From Camellia lanceoleosa (lineage: Eukaryota > Streptophyta > Magnoliopsida > Ericales > Theaceae): a DNA stretch of 64,000 nucleotides. The translations under genes were made by a program, and so were the position numbers. The DNA lies in the NCBI GenBank assembly GCA_025200525.1, contig CM045761.1:80443551-80507550 (forward strand), in the 5' to 3' direction. The stretch's first letter is position 1; every line of letters begins with the position of its first letter. The notes below the pieces were generated by a model. That model was not told the DNA's origin. It searched no databases and saw only the letters and a list, made by a program, of their open reading frames with translations. Positions 20,883 to 34,042 of the stretch are shown in pieces.

Positions 20883-23800
20883 TGTATCTTGCTTTTCGTG
20901 CTCCTCGAATGGGTTTAGTCTCCTCGATTACGATAACCGTACAGTTCGAACTTCCATGGTTCTGAATCTGGTTTCACAAAATGCAATGTGAAATAGATTT
21001 AAACAAATGATTGTCTAAATCCGACAAATCTTAGAAAATCCATTTATCATCAGCGATGCTAAAAATGGACTGCATTACCGGATATTAGAGTCACCACCTA
21101 AATATTTTTAAAAAATTTAGGAAACCCGTGACTCATGCCAAATCTGTCATAACCAAAGTGTCTTTGCTCAGGAACTTAGGTATGAGAGGGAAATGTCATA
21201 AATTAAGCACCCTTCTTACCCGATCAAAGATCGGCCATTACTACTCATGATGTGATTTTTATGTGCATTATATGCTCTTGTTCTGATTATTAATGCTAAC
21301 TTTACTATGTAAGGCACACAAGTATGGACTACGTCACCCATATGTATGTTTGAAAAGAGTTTTGACTATGTGCTACTTAAAAAGTGAGCTCATATATACA
21401 TTAATCAAAGTCATCCCAACTTAAGCGAAATAACCTTCATCCACAGGCATTCAAAGAGGTATATCAAATAAACACTTAGCCTCATGGAAATATGTTTAAT
21501 ATGGCAACACAAACGCACATGCAATATGCTAAAGCAAAAAATGCTCACCTAGTACTCAATCGAGCCAAGCCAAAGAGAAGAAAATAATTAGAAAAATGCA
21601 TGCTCTAATATGCAAATGACTAATGCAACACATACAACATGCAACTATTAGGTTCGGTTTTTAACCTGTCATATGAATCAACTCAAGGCATATGTTAGGG
21701 CATATATTCAAGTAAAGGATACGACACATGGTAATGATATGAAACCAAAAATATGATGCTACCACGGTAAGCATATAAATAAAATAGAGAAAGAAATGGG
21801 GGTTGAAAGACATACAAATATTACGAGGGTTACAAATTTGCCCTAGCACAAGAGGGTCCGAATGAATGTCTTAATTAAACTAACAACACTAAATGAATGA
21901 ATTAATTAACTAGCTATTACAAATTAGAATAAAGCCAACTAATTAAGTACAACATACTAATATTAAAGCACTGATTTAAACGAATGGGATGTGAGAAGCA
22001 ACATACTCCAAAACCTCTCAAATTATTCTATTTTGGTCTTAGGTTCTACTACAACAATGCTATACAAAAAAATGTGGTTTGGAAAATGGTCGGACATGAT
22101 GGATTACCTGCTACAACAAAGTTAAAACAGAGCAAAAACAAAGTATTTTTAGGAGATGTTTATTCTCTCTGCCCTTCCCTATCATGAAGATGATCAAGGG
22201 AGGAGTAGATTCGGTTCACAAATCATCAATTTTCGCGATTACGTGATGATCTTTGAACCGATAGAACAAAAGCTCAATAAAAGGAAATGAAAAACCAACA
22301 ACACCTCCTCCCTATCATAGAGTTACCTCAAGGAAAGAGGTAGACATTGTTTCTTGAATCATTAAACATCACTAAAGAGTATGCAATGAGTCAAGACGCA
22401 ATAGGTTCAATATAACGTCCGATTGAACCCAACTCAATTTTATTACCATTTTTACCTATTTTTACTCCAATTTTATTAGCCCTTTTTCATTACCTTTCCA
22501 TTCCTTATTTTTTCTTCAATTTTGTCCAAAAGCGATAATTATGTCCACTAAGTCCAAAAGCAATAAAGAATAATAAGTATTGACTTAACCCGAGAAATGA
22601 GCTTTTCAAGCCCTTTTCTGCGGGGGGGAATTACGAAGGAAGAGTCAAACTCATTTACAAGCGATAATGAATTCTAAGTTAAACCCAAAATAAGCGATAA
22701 TGACTAGTCAAACTCAAAGAGAGCAATAATGACTCTAAATTCAAACTTGATAATAAGCTATAATGACGCTTTCCTTAGTGATTTCTAAGGGTCTAACTAG
22801 AATGTTAGTCCATTGGAAGTAAATGCACCGACGATAAAGAGGAGTGTCAAACAAGAGATTGTGCTTAGCATGAGAGATATGTAATGCCTTAGTAATAAAC
22901 CTCCGAAGATATTAAACTATTAAGCATAGAAAGTCTCTTTCTTATACTTGAACAACAATCTTTTGTTGGATACAACTCTTTACTCAAACACAACAAAAAA
23001 TGGAGGAAGGTTGCAAAGATGATCATGCAAAGGTGATTACAATAGTATGAACATGTATGAAAGCTATAAAAAAAAGTGCAAGAAAGGACTATCAACTCAA
23101 ATGGATTGAAAGCTATATCCATGAGGACTTACAACAACATATCTATAGTATTTAAAACATAATTTAACACACAAAATAGCACTGAAGCAACACAAAAACT
23201 ATGCTAAAAATTAAGTTTTTTGAGATGGAAAAAGTGAGGAAAAATAGGCTAAAGCCAAGAGGTTTCAAACAATCAACAAGCCTAAGGAAGGATGGCTAAC
23301 CCCTTCTCTTTTTGTGACACAAAATCACATTTTTGAGTTAAAATAAAATCTAAAAAATAGTATGAAAAGCAAAGAAAAGAGATAGAAAAGATGGTATAAA
23401 AGCTCAACGTATACCTCTTTCAAAGAAAGGATGTTCTTTAGTTCACAAACCACAAGTTGAACACTCTCAAGAGCTGAAAGTTGGGTTCAAGAATCTCAAC
23501 AAGAGGCCTCAAGTTTAGGCTTAAGAAGTGTATGTATAGTGTATGTATATTGCAAGAGAGAGAGAGAGAGAGAGATAGAGGTTGTGTGTTGGACATGTTT
23601 TGGTTCTTGGAGAATTTTTCTAACCCCAAACCATGAGAGGAGGTCATGTATTTATAGAAAAATAGGTTCTCATGTTGCAAATATCTGTAATGAGCCAGTT
23701 GGTGTAAGGCATGCACATGGGGACAGCTGGCAGCAGAAATATATGTTTATCGCTAAACATGGCCGGCCGGCCGACTATGAAAAGGGATGGCCGGCCAACC

Positions 23801-26800
23801 AAAAATGGTTTGCCGGCCACTTGTTGGCTTGCAGGTCTCTAAGTGGTCAAGCTAGAAAAAAATTAGGTTTTGGTTCAAAGGGAGTGGAAGGTTTAGGTTT
23901 TGAGCTTGAAAACTGAAGCCTCTTGCTGAAGAAATTGAATGATTGTACAATGTAACATTGTGGACTCGCCTTTTTCCACGCCTCGCCTTTCAGAAAGGTT
24001 TGAAAAGAAGGCCTCACAGTTCGGACTCCCGCGGTTCTGAATCTAGTCTCACAAGTGCAATGTGAAACTGAAAAACACCAAAGAGTCCAAATCTGGAAAA
24101 TCTTTTTAAAAAATCGATTTTAAATCAAATAATGTCAAAATTGGATTGCTTTGCCAGATACAGAGTCGCCACCTAAATATTTTTTATTTTGGAAAAATTT
24201 AGGAAATCCTGACTTGGGCCAAAGGCCACATGTCCATCATCACCAAAGTTGCCTCGGCTTGGGAACTTAGGTACGAGAGGGGAAGGTCATGAATTGAGCA
24301 CATCTGCTCGCCCGATCAAAAGATCGACCTCTACTAATCATGATACGAGATTTTATAAACATTATGTGTTTTTGTTCTGATTATTAAACTAACTTTACAA
24401 TGTGATGCGCACAAACAAGTATAGACTAGTTTGCAAGACTTGGAACAATTCAACTCATGTTCGTTTGCGAAAATGGTTTGAATTTGCCACCTCAAGTGGG
24501 CTTAAAGTTTGTGAATTTGCCACCAAATATAGTGGGCTGAAAACATGATTTGCCATTCAACAAAGTAGGCTTAAAACGTATATTTGTTGAACCATTCCAA
24601 TTCAAACAACAAGCCTTCTTCTATAGGCATTCAAGCATTTTAACATTTAAGCACATAGCCTCATGGAAAGCATGCTAATCATGGCAATATTCACACTAAT
24701 GCAAGCATGCTAAAGCGTAAAAATTACCGAGTGCTCCAAGCCAAAACAGAAATTAGTTAGAAAGATGCATGATCCTAACTATACAAGATGTCTAATGCAA
24801 CACATGCAATATGCAATTAATAGGCTCGGCTACTAATATGACATATGGATCGATTTGAACAACATGCGATTAAACACGTATTCAAATAAGATATTAAAAG
24901 TGCAATGCAGTTTGAATGATGCGCCGAGCCTTGGTGCATGCAATACGAATGAACAGATGCAATCATGCGATATGCTAATTGAAACATGTCCCTAATCTAA
25001 CCATCAAAAGCGATTAAATAAAAGAAAGAAAGACGTGGGGTTGGAAGACATACACACGTATGCACACTTATTACAACATTATGCCCTCGCGAAGGAGGGT
25101 CCGAATGAATAAGCTAACAACCTAGCTACGCTAATTAAGCTAAGCTAATCTAATTATTACAAACCGAAATCGAATAACTAGCTAAACTAACTAATTAATT
25201 ACAACACTTAATTAGCTACAACTAATTAATTACAAAATGTATCTAAGCTAGATCTTTAAGCGATAAATAAGCTTGAAAATGCAAGGGAGGCTCATGCACG
25301 TGCTCGGTTTTCATCTAAAAAGCCGCTGTTTTGCTTCTGCAAGCCTCTGTTTGCACATTTGATCTCTAAAAATTCTACCAACTTGCAAAACACCTCTGCT
25401 TCATCTTACCAACACATTGTGCAAAAATCACTGATGGTCGATAAGAAGGACAAGGGACCGATCGGCTACCATTGGTAGCTGGTCGGCCACTGCTGGTTCA
25501 CACTTCCATGCTACAACAGAGAGCAAAGCAGTGTATTCTCACAAGTTGTTTGTACTATTTACCCTCATTATCATCACACAAGTTCAAAGGAGAGAAACTC
25601 TTGGTCTTCAAACCATCAATCAAGAAATATTCATCTATGATGGCTAAGTGACCAAGTTTGTACAAGTTCAATAAATGCACAAACAAGACCAAAATGACTA
25701 CCACCCGATCATACATGATCAGGGGCAATGGTGACCTAGGAAAATGACACATTTCATCACTTTTACGTAGTAAATGTTTCATTTTCCTTGTGTTCAAATT
25801 AACGTCCAATTTGAACACATCCAATGCAACACATAGAATGCTTATCTTGCACACTTTTACTTGCCAATTTTTGCTTACTCATTTTAATTACCAAACCATT
25901 CATTAATCCATTAAGTCCATTGGTGATTGTCCTCTAATGAAAAGAGGGCTCAAACCACAACTTGCTTTGGGCATGAAAAAGGCATTACACTGTTGGTAAT
26001 GAACCCCCTAAGGAATTAAACCATTAGGTGTAACACCTCAATTTCACACTTATGCGAACAAGTGGTTTGAAACCACTTTCAAAGCAAATCAAAAGTGAAG
26101 AATTGAGGGGGGGTTGCAAAGGTGATTAAGTGCTGGAAATGAATGGTAAAAGCACTAAAACATGCAACCAACTCACACCAATGCTAGTTAAAGCCTTAAA
26201 ACACAAAGCTAGTGAAGGAATTAACACTACAACTAAGCAAAACAAGACTCAAACAAAATAACCAGCCCAAAACAGAGCTAAAACGTTATAACAGAGTGTA
26301 AAACATGCTGGACTCAAGCTAAGTTAGGCGAGAAAAGCATGCTAACGTATGAAGCTAACTAGGCATGCAAACAAGACATGAGGAGGGGAGGATAACCCCT
26401 TCAATTTTGGACTTCAAAATAGGTTTTTGGCCACTAAAAATACTCTAAAATTTAGTGGTTAGAAGGCCCAAAAAAGTTGATTTTGAAAGTGATGAATAAA
26501 GGCACAAAAGCTATACAAGCTAACAAGCAAGAAGGGTGAACCACCCCTAACTAAAAAAAGGCTCAAACCACCATTTTTAAGTCATAAAAGCAGAGGTTTT
26601 TTTGGTTCAAAACCAGCCTCAAAATAGTTTAAAAAGATGAGAAAACGAGTATACTAAACCAGTGAACAAAGCAAATAAACTACCTCTTGAAGCAAAGAGC
26701 AACTCTAGGCACAAATTCAAGCTAAAACCATTTTCTAGAGCTCAAAACCAGTCTCAAGGAACCTCAGCTCAAAGAGAAGTAACTTTGATCAAGGTAGTGT

Positions 26801-27377
26801 ATGTAAAGGTGTAGAGAAAGCTAGTTACAAAGCACAAAATTATAAGAGAGAGAGAGAGAGAGAGAGAGAATTTTGTTCCAAAATTGCCAACCTCTCAAAA
26901 TGGGAGAGGAACCCCCATATTTATAGGAAAAACACTCCTTGAGCTTAGGAACATCCCACTATACACGTGTAGGCAGATGCAGCTCAATGTGCTAACAGCT
27001 GGCACAACTGTCAACAAATATCTGGAAAAAGGCATTGGTGGCCATCGGCCACACTTCTAGCCAACAACCATTATCCATGGTCGACAACCTATGGTGGTGG
27101 CCGACAGGTCACCAAAAGTTCCAGACAAGAAAAACCAAGGTTTTGGTCCAAAACAAGGCACAAAATAGATACGATTTCTTGGCTCAAAGGTAGGGTACTC
27201 CGCCGAGGACTTCGAGCACTCAAAACGAACACATGCAATCACAATCACCATATACACAAGTGATGACGTCCGAGTCTTGAGGACGGTCAAAAATGGGGTG
27301 TCTACAAACATTTCATCATTGAGTGTTCAAAGTGAGGTGCCCAACTCTTAAAGGCGGTCAAAATGGGGTGTCTATAG
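20883..27377 (-). repeat. 5' LTR of element A, split by a solo LTR of the same family
   Basis: The LTR proper is 20883-23958 plus 27312-27377 (about 3.14 kb). It is recognised by homology to the solo LTRs at 23959 and 28369: shared strings include CAGAGTCGCCACCTAAATAT, the GA-repeat, a TATA box and the end GGGGTGTCTATA. The minus-strand TATA box CTATAAATACA is at 23647-23657. A cluster of GGCCGGCC motifs is at 23761-23820, about 105-175 bp upstream of it. The minus-strand start is TATAGACACCCC, where the family has TGTAGACACCCC. Confidence 0.85.
23959..27306 (-). mobile_element. Solo LTR of family A inserted in the LTR of a sibling
   Basis: This is a 3348-bp LTR with plus-strand ends TGTGGACTCG...GTCTACA, flanked by a perfect duplication AACAT (23954-23958, 27307-27311). 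No internal domain is attached, so it is a product of LTR-LTR recombination. It carries a minus-strand TATA box (CTATAAATATG, 26916-26926) with degenerate GGCC-type motifs upstream (27040-27116), a GA repeat near 26846-26870, and gene-free AT-rich sequence otherwise. Small open frames inside are not supported as genes. Confidence 0.93.
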
Positions 27378-27383
27378 ACACAC

Positions 27384-27423
<40 letters not shown>

Positions 27424-27618
27424 TTCTAATAAAAAATTAAAAAAAAACTATTTTAATATAAAATTTTAATTTTATAAAATTAATATCATTGAAAACATAC
27501 CTTTAAAATGAGATTAATATTAAATATATTTAATAAAAAATAAAATAAATAAAAAGTAATTACTATGTTTAGTTATGTTTTAAAACTATTATTTTTTAAA
27601 TATAAAAATTAACAAAAG
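27378..27618. repeat. CA microsatellite followed by AT-rich DNA
   Basis: A (CA)n run of about 45 bp (27378-27423) directly follows the end of LTR A. The rest to 27618 is AT-rich without recognisable features. Confidence 0.85.
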
Positions 27619-27987
27619 AGATTAGCACATTTACAAATGTGTCGAAGCTAACTCACTCGCGTCCTAATGCAGTGGACAATAGTAATTCACTCCACATAAG
27701 CACGTAGTCACATAAACACATACGAATTTTCCTTCCTAGTTAATGACTGTCCCACGACATTGCCAGAGTTCCAATTAGAAACAACAGTGATCAAGTGCTC
27801 TTCTAATAGGACTTTTAGAAACCTGTAGACCCAATCAATATCATAAGAATTAAATCCCATACCTATACAACCACATAAGCATGTTATCACATAAACATAC
27901 CATATATACAAACATCTCTGTCAAGTGAGAAAAACCCATTGTGGTAATAACCACTTCCCACGTACCCAAAGTATTCAAACCTGATAC

Positions 27988-27999
27988 GCTTTGATACCA
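27988..27999 (-). promoter_or_regulatory. Primer binding site of the D-family remnant
   Basis: The minus strand reads TGGTATCAAAGC, one base from the usual initiator-tRNA-Met site, 3 bp from the LTR start at 28003. Confidence 0.8.
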
Positions 28000-28368
28000 A
28001 GTTGTAACGCCCCGAAATAAATACAATATCCAATGTACAATATTAATCGAACAACAACACAAGATGAAATAATTATCATTCATTAACTTCCAGTTTCTTG
28101 TACAAAAGTGCAACATATGCAAATATACATTCACAAGTCTAACCCTAAATCTATAGCATATGTTACATGATGAAGAATGTAAACTGAAAGATAAACAATT
28201 AAGAGAATGCTCTAAAGGCTTACAACTTTCCAAGCCAATATTTGGTTACAACAAAATGGATTTAAATCCAATACATTTAACGGCCCTTGGCTTGTACAAA
28301 ACAAATACACAATTAAACAAAAATGAAGCTCTTGCTCCAAGTCCTCCCAAGCTATTGCCTTAGCGGAA

Positions 28369-31300
28369 TGTAGCTCGACTTTTTTGTGCCCCCTTTCGGA
28401 AGTCAAAATAATCCCTACAGTTCGAACTCCCGCGGTTCTAAATCTAATCTCACAAGTGCAATGTAAAATTGATAAACACCAAAGAGTCCAAATCTAGCAA
28501 AACTTTTGGAAAATCGATTTTGAATCAAAAATGCCAAAATTGGACTGTTTTGCCAGATACAGAGTCGCCACCTAAATATTTTTTGTTTTGGGAAAAATTT
28601 AGGAAACCCATGACTCATGCCAAAGGCCACGTGTCCGTCATCACCAAGATTGTCTCGGCTTAGGAACTTAGATACAAGAGGGAAAGGTCATAAATTGAGC
28701 ACCCCCGCTCGCCCGATCAAAGATCGGCTTCTACTAATCATGATATGAATCTTATCTACATTATATGCTCTTGTTCCGATGATTAGGCTAGCATTACTAT
28801 GTGATGCGCACATACACAAGTATAGACTAATTTTGAAAGAATCAGAACACTTGATTCATGTTTATTTTTTAAAATTGTTTCGAAATATGTACCACTTGAA
28901 AAAGTGATTGCATATTAACATTGCTCAAATTATTCCAATTCAAGCAACAAGCCTTCATCCATAGGCATTCAAGTAGTTATAACACTTAAGCAATTAGTCT
29001 CACGGCAAGATGCTAAACATGGAAACAATCGCACACATGCAATATGCTAAAGCGAGTAAAGGCTTACCTAATACTCCAAGCCAAAATAAACAAAAGAGTT
29101 AGAAAAATGCATGATCCTAACTATGAAATATGACTAATACAACACATGCGATATGCAACTAATAGGCTCGGCTACTAATATGGCATATAAATCAATTAAA
29201 TAGCATGCGGTCTAAGCACGTATTCAAAGAAGTATTTAAACTAACAATACAATGTAGAATGATGAATCGAGCCTCAGTGTATGCAATACAAATGGATGCA
29301 AACATGAAGTATGCTAAACAAAACATGATGTCCCTAAACCAACCATCATGGGATAGTAAATAAAAGGGAGAAAAACGTGGGGTTGGAAAACATACACATT
29401 ATTACAAGTTTCCGCTCTCACGAAGAAGAGTCTGAATGAACTAACTAGCTAATTAACTAACTAAAGCTAAGCTAAGTTAAGCTAATTATTACAAAACAAA
29501 ATGAATAAACTAGCTAAACTACTTAAATAATTATTACAACAACATATGAATACGAATTAACTAACTATTCTAGTGAAATAATGATTACAAAATCATAACT
29601 AACTAATTACTTTAACTAATTAAATAATTACAACATAAGTGCAATTAAAAGAAGTAAGTAAACTAAACAATTAAGTACTTAGCTAACTACTCCGCCTTGG
29701 GAAGCGAAGAATGTTCATGCGCATGCTCGTTTTCCACCCGAAAAGGCCACTGCTTTGTTTCCGGAGAGCCTATGTTGCACAGAGAACACATACATTATTG
29801 CCCACTTCCATAATAACTTTGCTTTGCCTGAAGAATACACTGCTAAATTTTGCATTGATGGCCGACCGGCCACCAGTGATAGCTGGCCAGCCATCAAAGG
29901 TGGCCTGTTGGCCACTGCTACCCAGTTCCCCTTGCTACAACAAAGGACAAACAGAGCATGCACAGAGTATTTTCAAGGGTTTGTTTGCACAACTCACCCC
30001 TCATTTTCATAAGCAAATCAAAGGAGTAATGAACTTGGTTCACAAACCACCAACTCAAGCAATTTCATTTCATGATGGCTCATGAACCAAAGTGTGCAAT
30101 TTCAATAAATGCAACAAAATAAGACTCAAATCTCCTCCCTTTCATGAATTGATCAAGGGAAGTAGTGACCTTGGAAACTTGAACCATCACTAATGAGTAT
30201 GAAATGCCTCAAGCTTCCATGTGTTCAATTAACGTCTGATTGAACACAACACTCTTATTATCTTGCACCTTTTTAACCTCAATTTTATTACATCATTTTA
30301 GATTACCAACCATTCTTTAGTTCATTGAGTCCAATGGTGAGTTTAAGTCCTCAAAGTGGAAAAAGGGCTCAAACCAAAAGTTGTTTTAGGCACGAAAGAG
30401 ACATCATACCGTTGGTAATGAACCCCAAAGGGATTAAACCATTAAGCATGACATCTTAATCTCATGCTTTAAACAAACAAGTTGTTTGAACCACTTTCAA
30501 AGCAAAACAAAAGCCAAGAAAGGAACGAGGTTGCAGAGGTGATTAATGGTGATCACAAGTATGGAAAGCCATAAATAAATGCGATCAACTCAAAGGAGAT
30601 GGTGTCTAAGGCCTAGAACACCAAACTCATGAGGACAATTATACTACAAGCATGCAAAACAAAGCTCAAATTCAACTATCAACCAAAAATAGTGCTAAAA
30701 TAGTCTAAAATAAGTCCTAACACATGGTGGAATTATGACAAAAATAGCTAGATTAATAAGCTAAAACATGGCATAAATTAGGCTAGTAAGCAAGACACAA
30801 GGAGGAGAGGTTAACCCCTCCAAATTTAGACTTCAAAACATGATTTTGGCCACTGAAAAAGCTCTGAAAATCAGTATTTGAAAGCTCAAAAAAGATTGTA
30901 AAAGGATGGGAAACACATAGGAAAAGGCCTCCAAAACAAGGTACAAAGAAGGATAAACCACCCCTCAACCTTTAATAGCCTTAAAACCCAAGTTTTAGCC
31001 CTAAAAAACAAAAGTTTTACAGCCCAAAAATAGTTGGAAAATTGCAAGAAAAAGAGTAGACAAAGCAGGCAAATAGGCAATACCTTATACCTTTGAAGAG
31101 GAAAACCAATTCCAAGCAACAAAATCAAGCAAACACACCCTCTAGAGCTCCAACAAGGCTCAAGAACACTTCAGCTCAAAGATGAAGAGGTTTGGTTAAG
31201 AGTGTATATGCAAAGGTTGAAGATTTGTAAACAAAAGTATAGGAATTTGCTAGAAAGAGAGAAAGAATTGTAGAGAGAGGATAAATTTTGCTATAAAATT

Positions 31301-31687
31301 TTTCTAACCTTAAAACATGAGAGGGAGGCCCTCTATATATAGAAAACATGAATTCCCCTCAAGAACATCCAGCCCTACACTGGGTGAAGTTGCATACATC
31401 TGTGCAAACAGCTGTCACAAAATATCTGCAAAAGAAACTGGTGGCCGGCAACCAAAAAGTGATGGCCGGCAGCCCAAAAAGGTGGCCGGCAGGCCACCAG
31501 AAGCTGCAGGCTTAAATAACCAAGGCTTGGTCCAAGAATGAGGCAACAAGGGTATAGAGTTTGAAAGGCTTAAAGTTGTGGCATTTCGCTGGGGACTTCG
31601 AGCACTTGACGAGCATATAGACTCATCATCGGGTGTGCACACACTGACGTCCAAGTCGTAAGGGCCGTAAAAAATTGGATGTCTACA
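28369..31687 (-). mobile_element. Solo LTR of family A inside the D-family LTR
   Basis: This is a 3319-bp LTR with plus-strand ends TGTAGCTCG...GTCTACA. The flanks CGGAA (28364-28368) and CGGAG (31688-31692) are a duplication with one change. The uninterrupted D LTR at 52700-52730 shows the expected empty-site sequence around TTGGCAGAGGCA. It has a minus-strand TATA box (31332-31342) and three GGCCGGC motifs at 31441-31495 just upstream. A second GGCC-rich patch is at 29860-29925. No coding sequence is supported. Confidence 0.92.
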
Positions 31688-33085
31688 CGGAGGCATATGG
31701 ACAGCACCAGAAATGTTTTTTCCATATAGGGTGAGTCAAAACCTAGTAGAAATAATCTAACACAACATATGAATTTTAACAAAGGTATAAGGTGAATGCA
31801 TATGCAATGCTCGTGCCAAAGAATTTCATTTCTTCTTTCTCATGATCATACGATACCCGATTAATATCACAGTTATAAATCATGTCCTTTACAATATAAA
31901 ACAAGCCAGTGAATCATACTTAGGAAATTCCAAAGCAAATCCAACCTTTCCAGAAATTTCGTCCAGAGGAAACCGTAAAACGGGACACATGTAAATGTAG
32001 GATATACAAGCACTACTATTGTCATTTCACGAAAATTTCGTATGCGGGATTGGCACCCATGTACACGCGTGGTTTTCAAGACTTTCACCTTGGACACTCC
32101 AGCCAACTTATTTCAATGTACAACATTCAATTCTCGAATTCACCCATTTTTCTCAAAATGTTACACATTTCCAAAGTACAAATATGAAACAATGCTCAAT
32201 GCAAATGAATGACAATATAGTTTCAATTCTCCTAATCCTCATGCAATTTCTACAACAATCATAGCTATCCTCCACCGATAGCCCAAAACAGATATCTCTA
32301 ATAAATAGAAAATTTCAATAACAATCTACATTATTATTATTTCTAAAATGTGGGCGATATAACATATCCAACTCCACCATCATCATCAATATCCTCCATC
32401 ATCATCATCAAGACGTGAATGATATTACAAAACCAACATCATTCTTCAATATTTTTCCTACACATGTCAAACCCATGGTTTTAAAGCAAAACCTCGTTTT
32501 CTTTCAAAATCATTTTTGAGTAGAGAAAGATATCATTTCAATTACATAAAACCCAACATCATCTCAATTATCTTTACAAGATCAACATTTGATGTTTCTA
32601 GGGCAAAATCCCCTTTTACTTTACAAATCATTTCCAAAGGTAAAACCCATCACTTCATCATAGATCAACAATACCTTTCTACAAGCATTTCCAGCAAACC
32701 ATTTAAAAACCCCACTTTTTGATTTCCAACCAAAATCCTAGATTTGTCCAAAATCTCCAAAAATCACAATATTGTTTTAGAAATAACAAATAGCTAAGTT
32801 AAAATTCATAAGAGGGTGAGGAGAATCCCTACCTCAAACTTAGAAGAGGAAGAAGAAAGAGAGCCCAAAAAGTCGACGGAGACGAAACAACGATTTGCTC
32901 CGATCAAAACAAAACCCTCGACAAGCTCTACACTTAATCTCAAAAGAGCAAGGTGAGGAGATGCTTCCAAGTGAGTAGATCCGAAGATCTTTGAGCGAAA
33001 AAGTGAGTTTAGAGAGAAAAAAGAGGGACTCACGGTTTAGGGAGGGAAAAGAGAAGAAAAAGTGAATTAAATAGTAAGTGAGGAC

Positions 33086-33096
33086 CCTATTTATAG
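33086..33096 (-). promoter_or_regulatory. TATA box of the D-family LTR remnant
   Basis: The minus strand reads CTATAAATAGG about 290 bp from the LTR start. Upstream (33215-33290) are three copies of a GTCAACCC-like motif, which read GGGTTGA on the transcribed strand. Confidence 0.6.
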
Positions 33097-33381
33097 TGCT
33101 AGGTTAAGTGAAATAAGGTCCCAACGTAAACCCAAAAGAACAAGTCAAAATCCCCAAGAAGTAGGGCCCAAAACCGAACTAAAATCTGGAAAAAAAATTC
33201 GTAGGGGTCAACCCTTAGAGCTTAACAAAACAAAGATAAGAGGGCAGTGTCAACCCTCACAAGGGCACTATCAACCCCGAAAGCCAAAACCAAATGTGAA
33301 GAGAAAAGAACGACCATCACGAATATAGTTTCCCAAATTCAAAAGTAATAAATGGATCAGGTTTAAGCTCGAACCGCTATA

Positions 33382-34042
33382 GAAAATGTGTACTAAGAAT
33401 TTTCATGTAAAAGATATGTACTAAGAAAATCTAGTGTTAAGGTTTGGTATGTATATTGATATCTATATTAATCATTTTATTTAGTGGTAAACTTGTAATA
33501 TATATATATATATATCATTAAGTATGTACACAGAGAGTAAATGGTATGTGAACATAGAATTACTCGTTTCTATTAGTATCAACATTCTTGAAGTTACTAA
33601 ATTAACCTATCTCTGCCCCCACCCTAATGTTATCTCCTAATTTACAATTATTTGTGAGTTATTTTTTTAGGGGAGTTTTATTTTCTAATTAACAGTGGAT
33701 TGTGAGTTTAAATTTTACTTGGAAAAATATTTGCATTCCATTTAACTCCCTAAATAACAGTGCTTGGGAGTCAAGAAGGCTATCAGAAAAAATTAATGGG
33801 ATTTGACTTTGTAATTTGAGTAATTATTTAGTCTTTCAAAAATACTACTACGATATTTGGGAACATCTAAAGAAAGTTGCATCTTTTTGAGAATTTTTGT
33901 TTTTGAGTGATTTTTTAAAAAAATTATGTAAAAAAATTTTAGTCTTCCAATCCATCGGCCAATCTAAATATTTCTTTTAATAAATTTCAAAAAGTCAAAA
34001 AAAATTTACTATTTTTTTGATTATTTTTTTCTTTTTTAATTT
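33382..34042. other. AT-rich intergenic DNA; no gene seen
   Basis: It contains a short (TA)n run near 33500 and A/T homopolymers. No feature was recognised. Confidence 0.6.

Larger units (their letters stand above)
1..27377 (-). mobile_element. Element A: Tat/Ogre-like Ty3/gypsy retrotransposon, 5' part, split by nested insertions
   Basis: This is the outermost element of the left nest. On the minus strand it reads 5' LTR (20883-27377), primer binding site (20860-20877), leader (20859-20622 continuing at 872-293) and start of gag (292-1), then leaves the window. The leader is cut by chromovirus B, whose 5-bp target duplication CCTAA lies at 873-877 and 20617-20621. The LTR is cut by a solo LTR of the same family. 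Assignment to the Tat/Ogre group rests on the long LTR, the tRNA-Arg-like PBS and a coiled-coil Gag start; pol is not visible, so lineage is inference. Confidence 0.7.
27619..33381 (-). mobile_element. Chromovirus D-family remnant: leader plus 5' LTR, gag-pol absent
   Basis: 27619-28002 matches the leader of element D (59460-59843), including a PBS at 27988-27999 (minus TGGTATCAAAGC). 28003-33381 is the LTR, starting TGTAACGCCCC and ending CGCTATA, interrupted by the solo LTR at 28369-31687. Without that insertion the LTR is about 2.05 kb, close to D's 2.1 kb. Similarity stops at 27619, just where gag would begin, so the coding part was deleted or left behind. Confidence 0.85.

Noticed and set aside
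23539..23916. 125-codon plus-strand frame starting in a GA repeat
   Set aside because: It begins in a microsatellite inside the A-family LTR, overlaps the LTR's antisense TATA box, and is not conserved in the two other LTR copies.
28415..28663. Opposite frames of about 65-71 codons
   Set aside because: They lie in the conserved 3' part of the A-family LTR on either strand; LTR conservation explains them.
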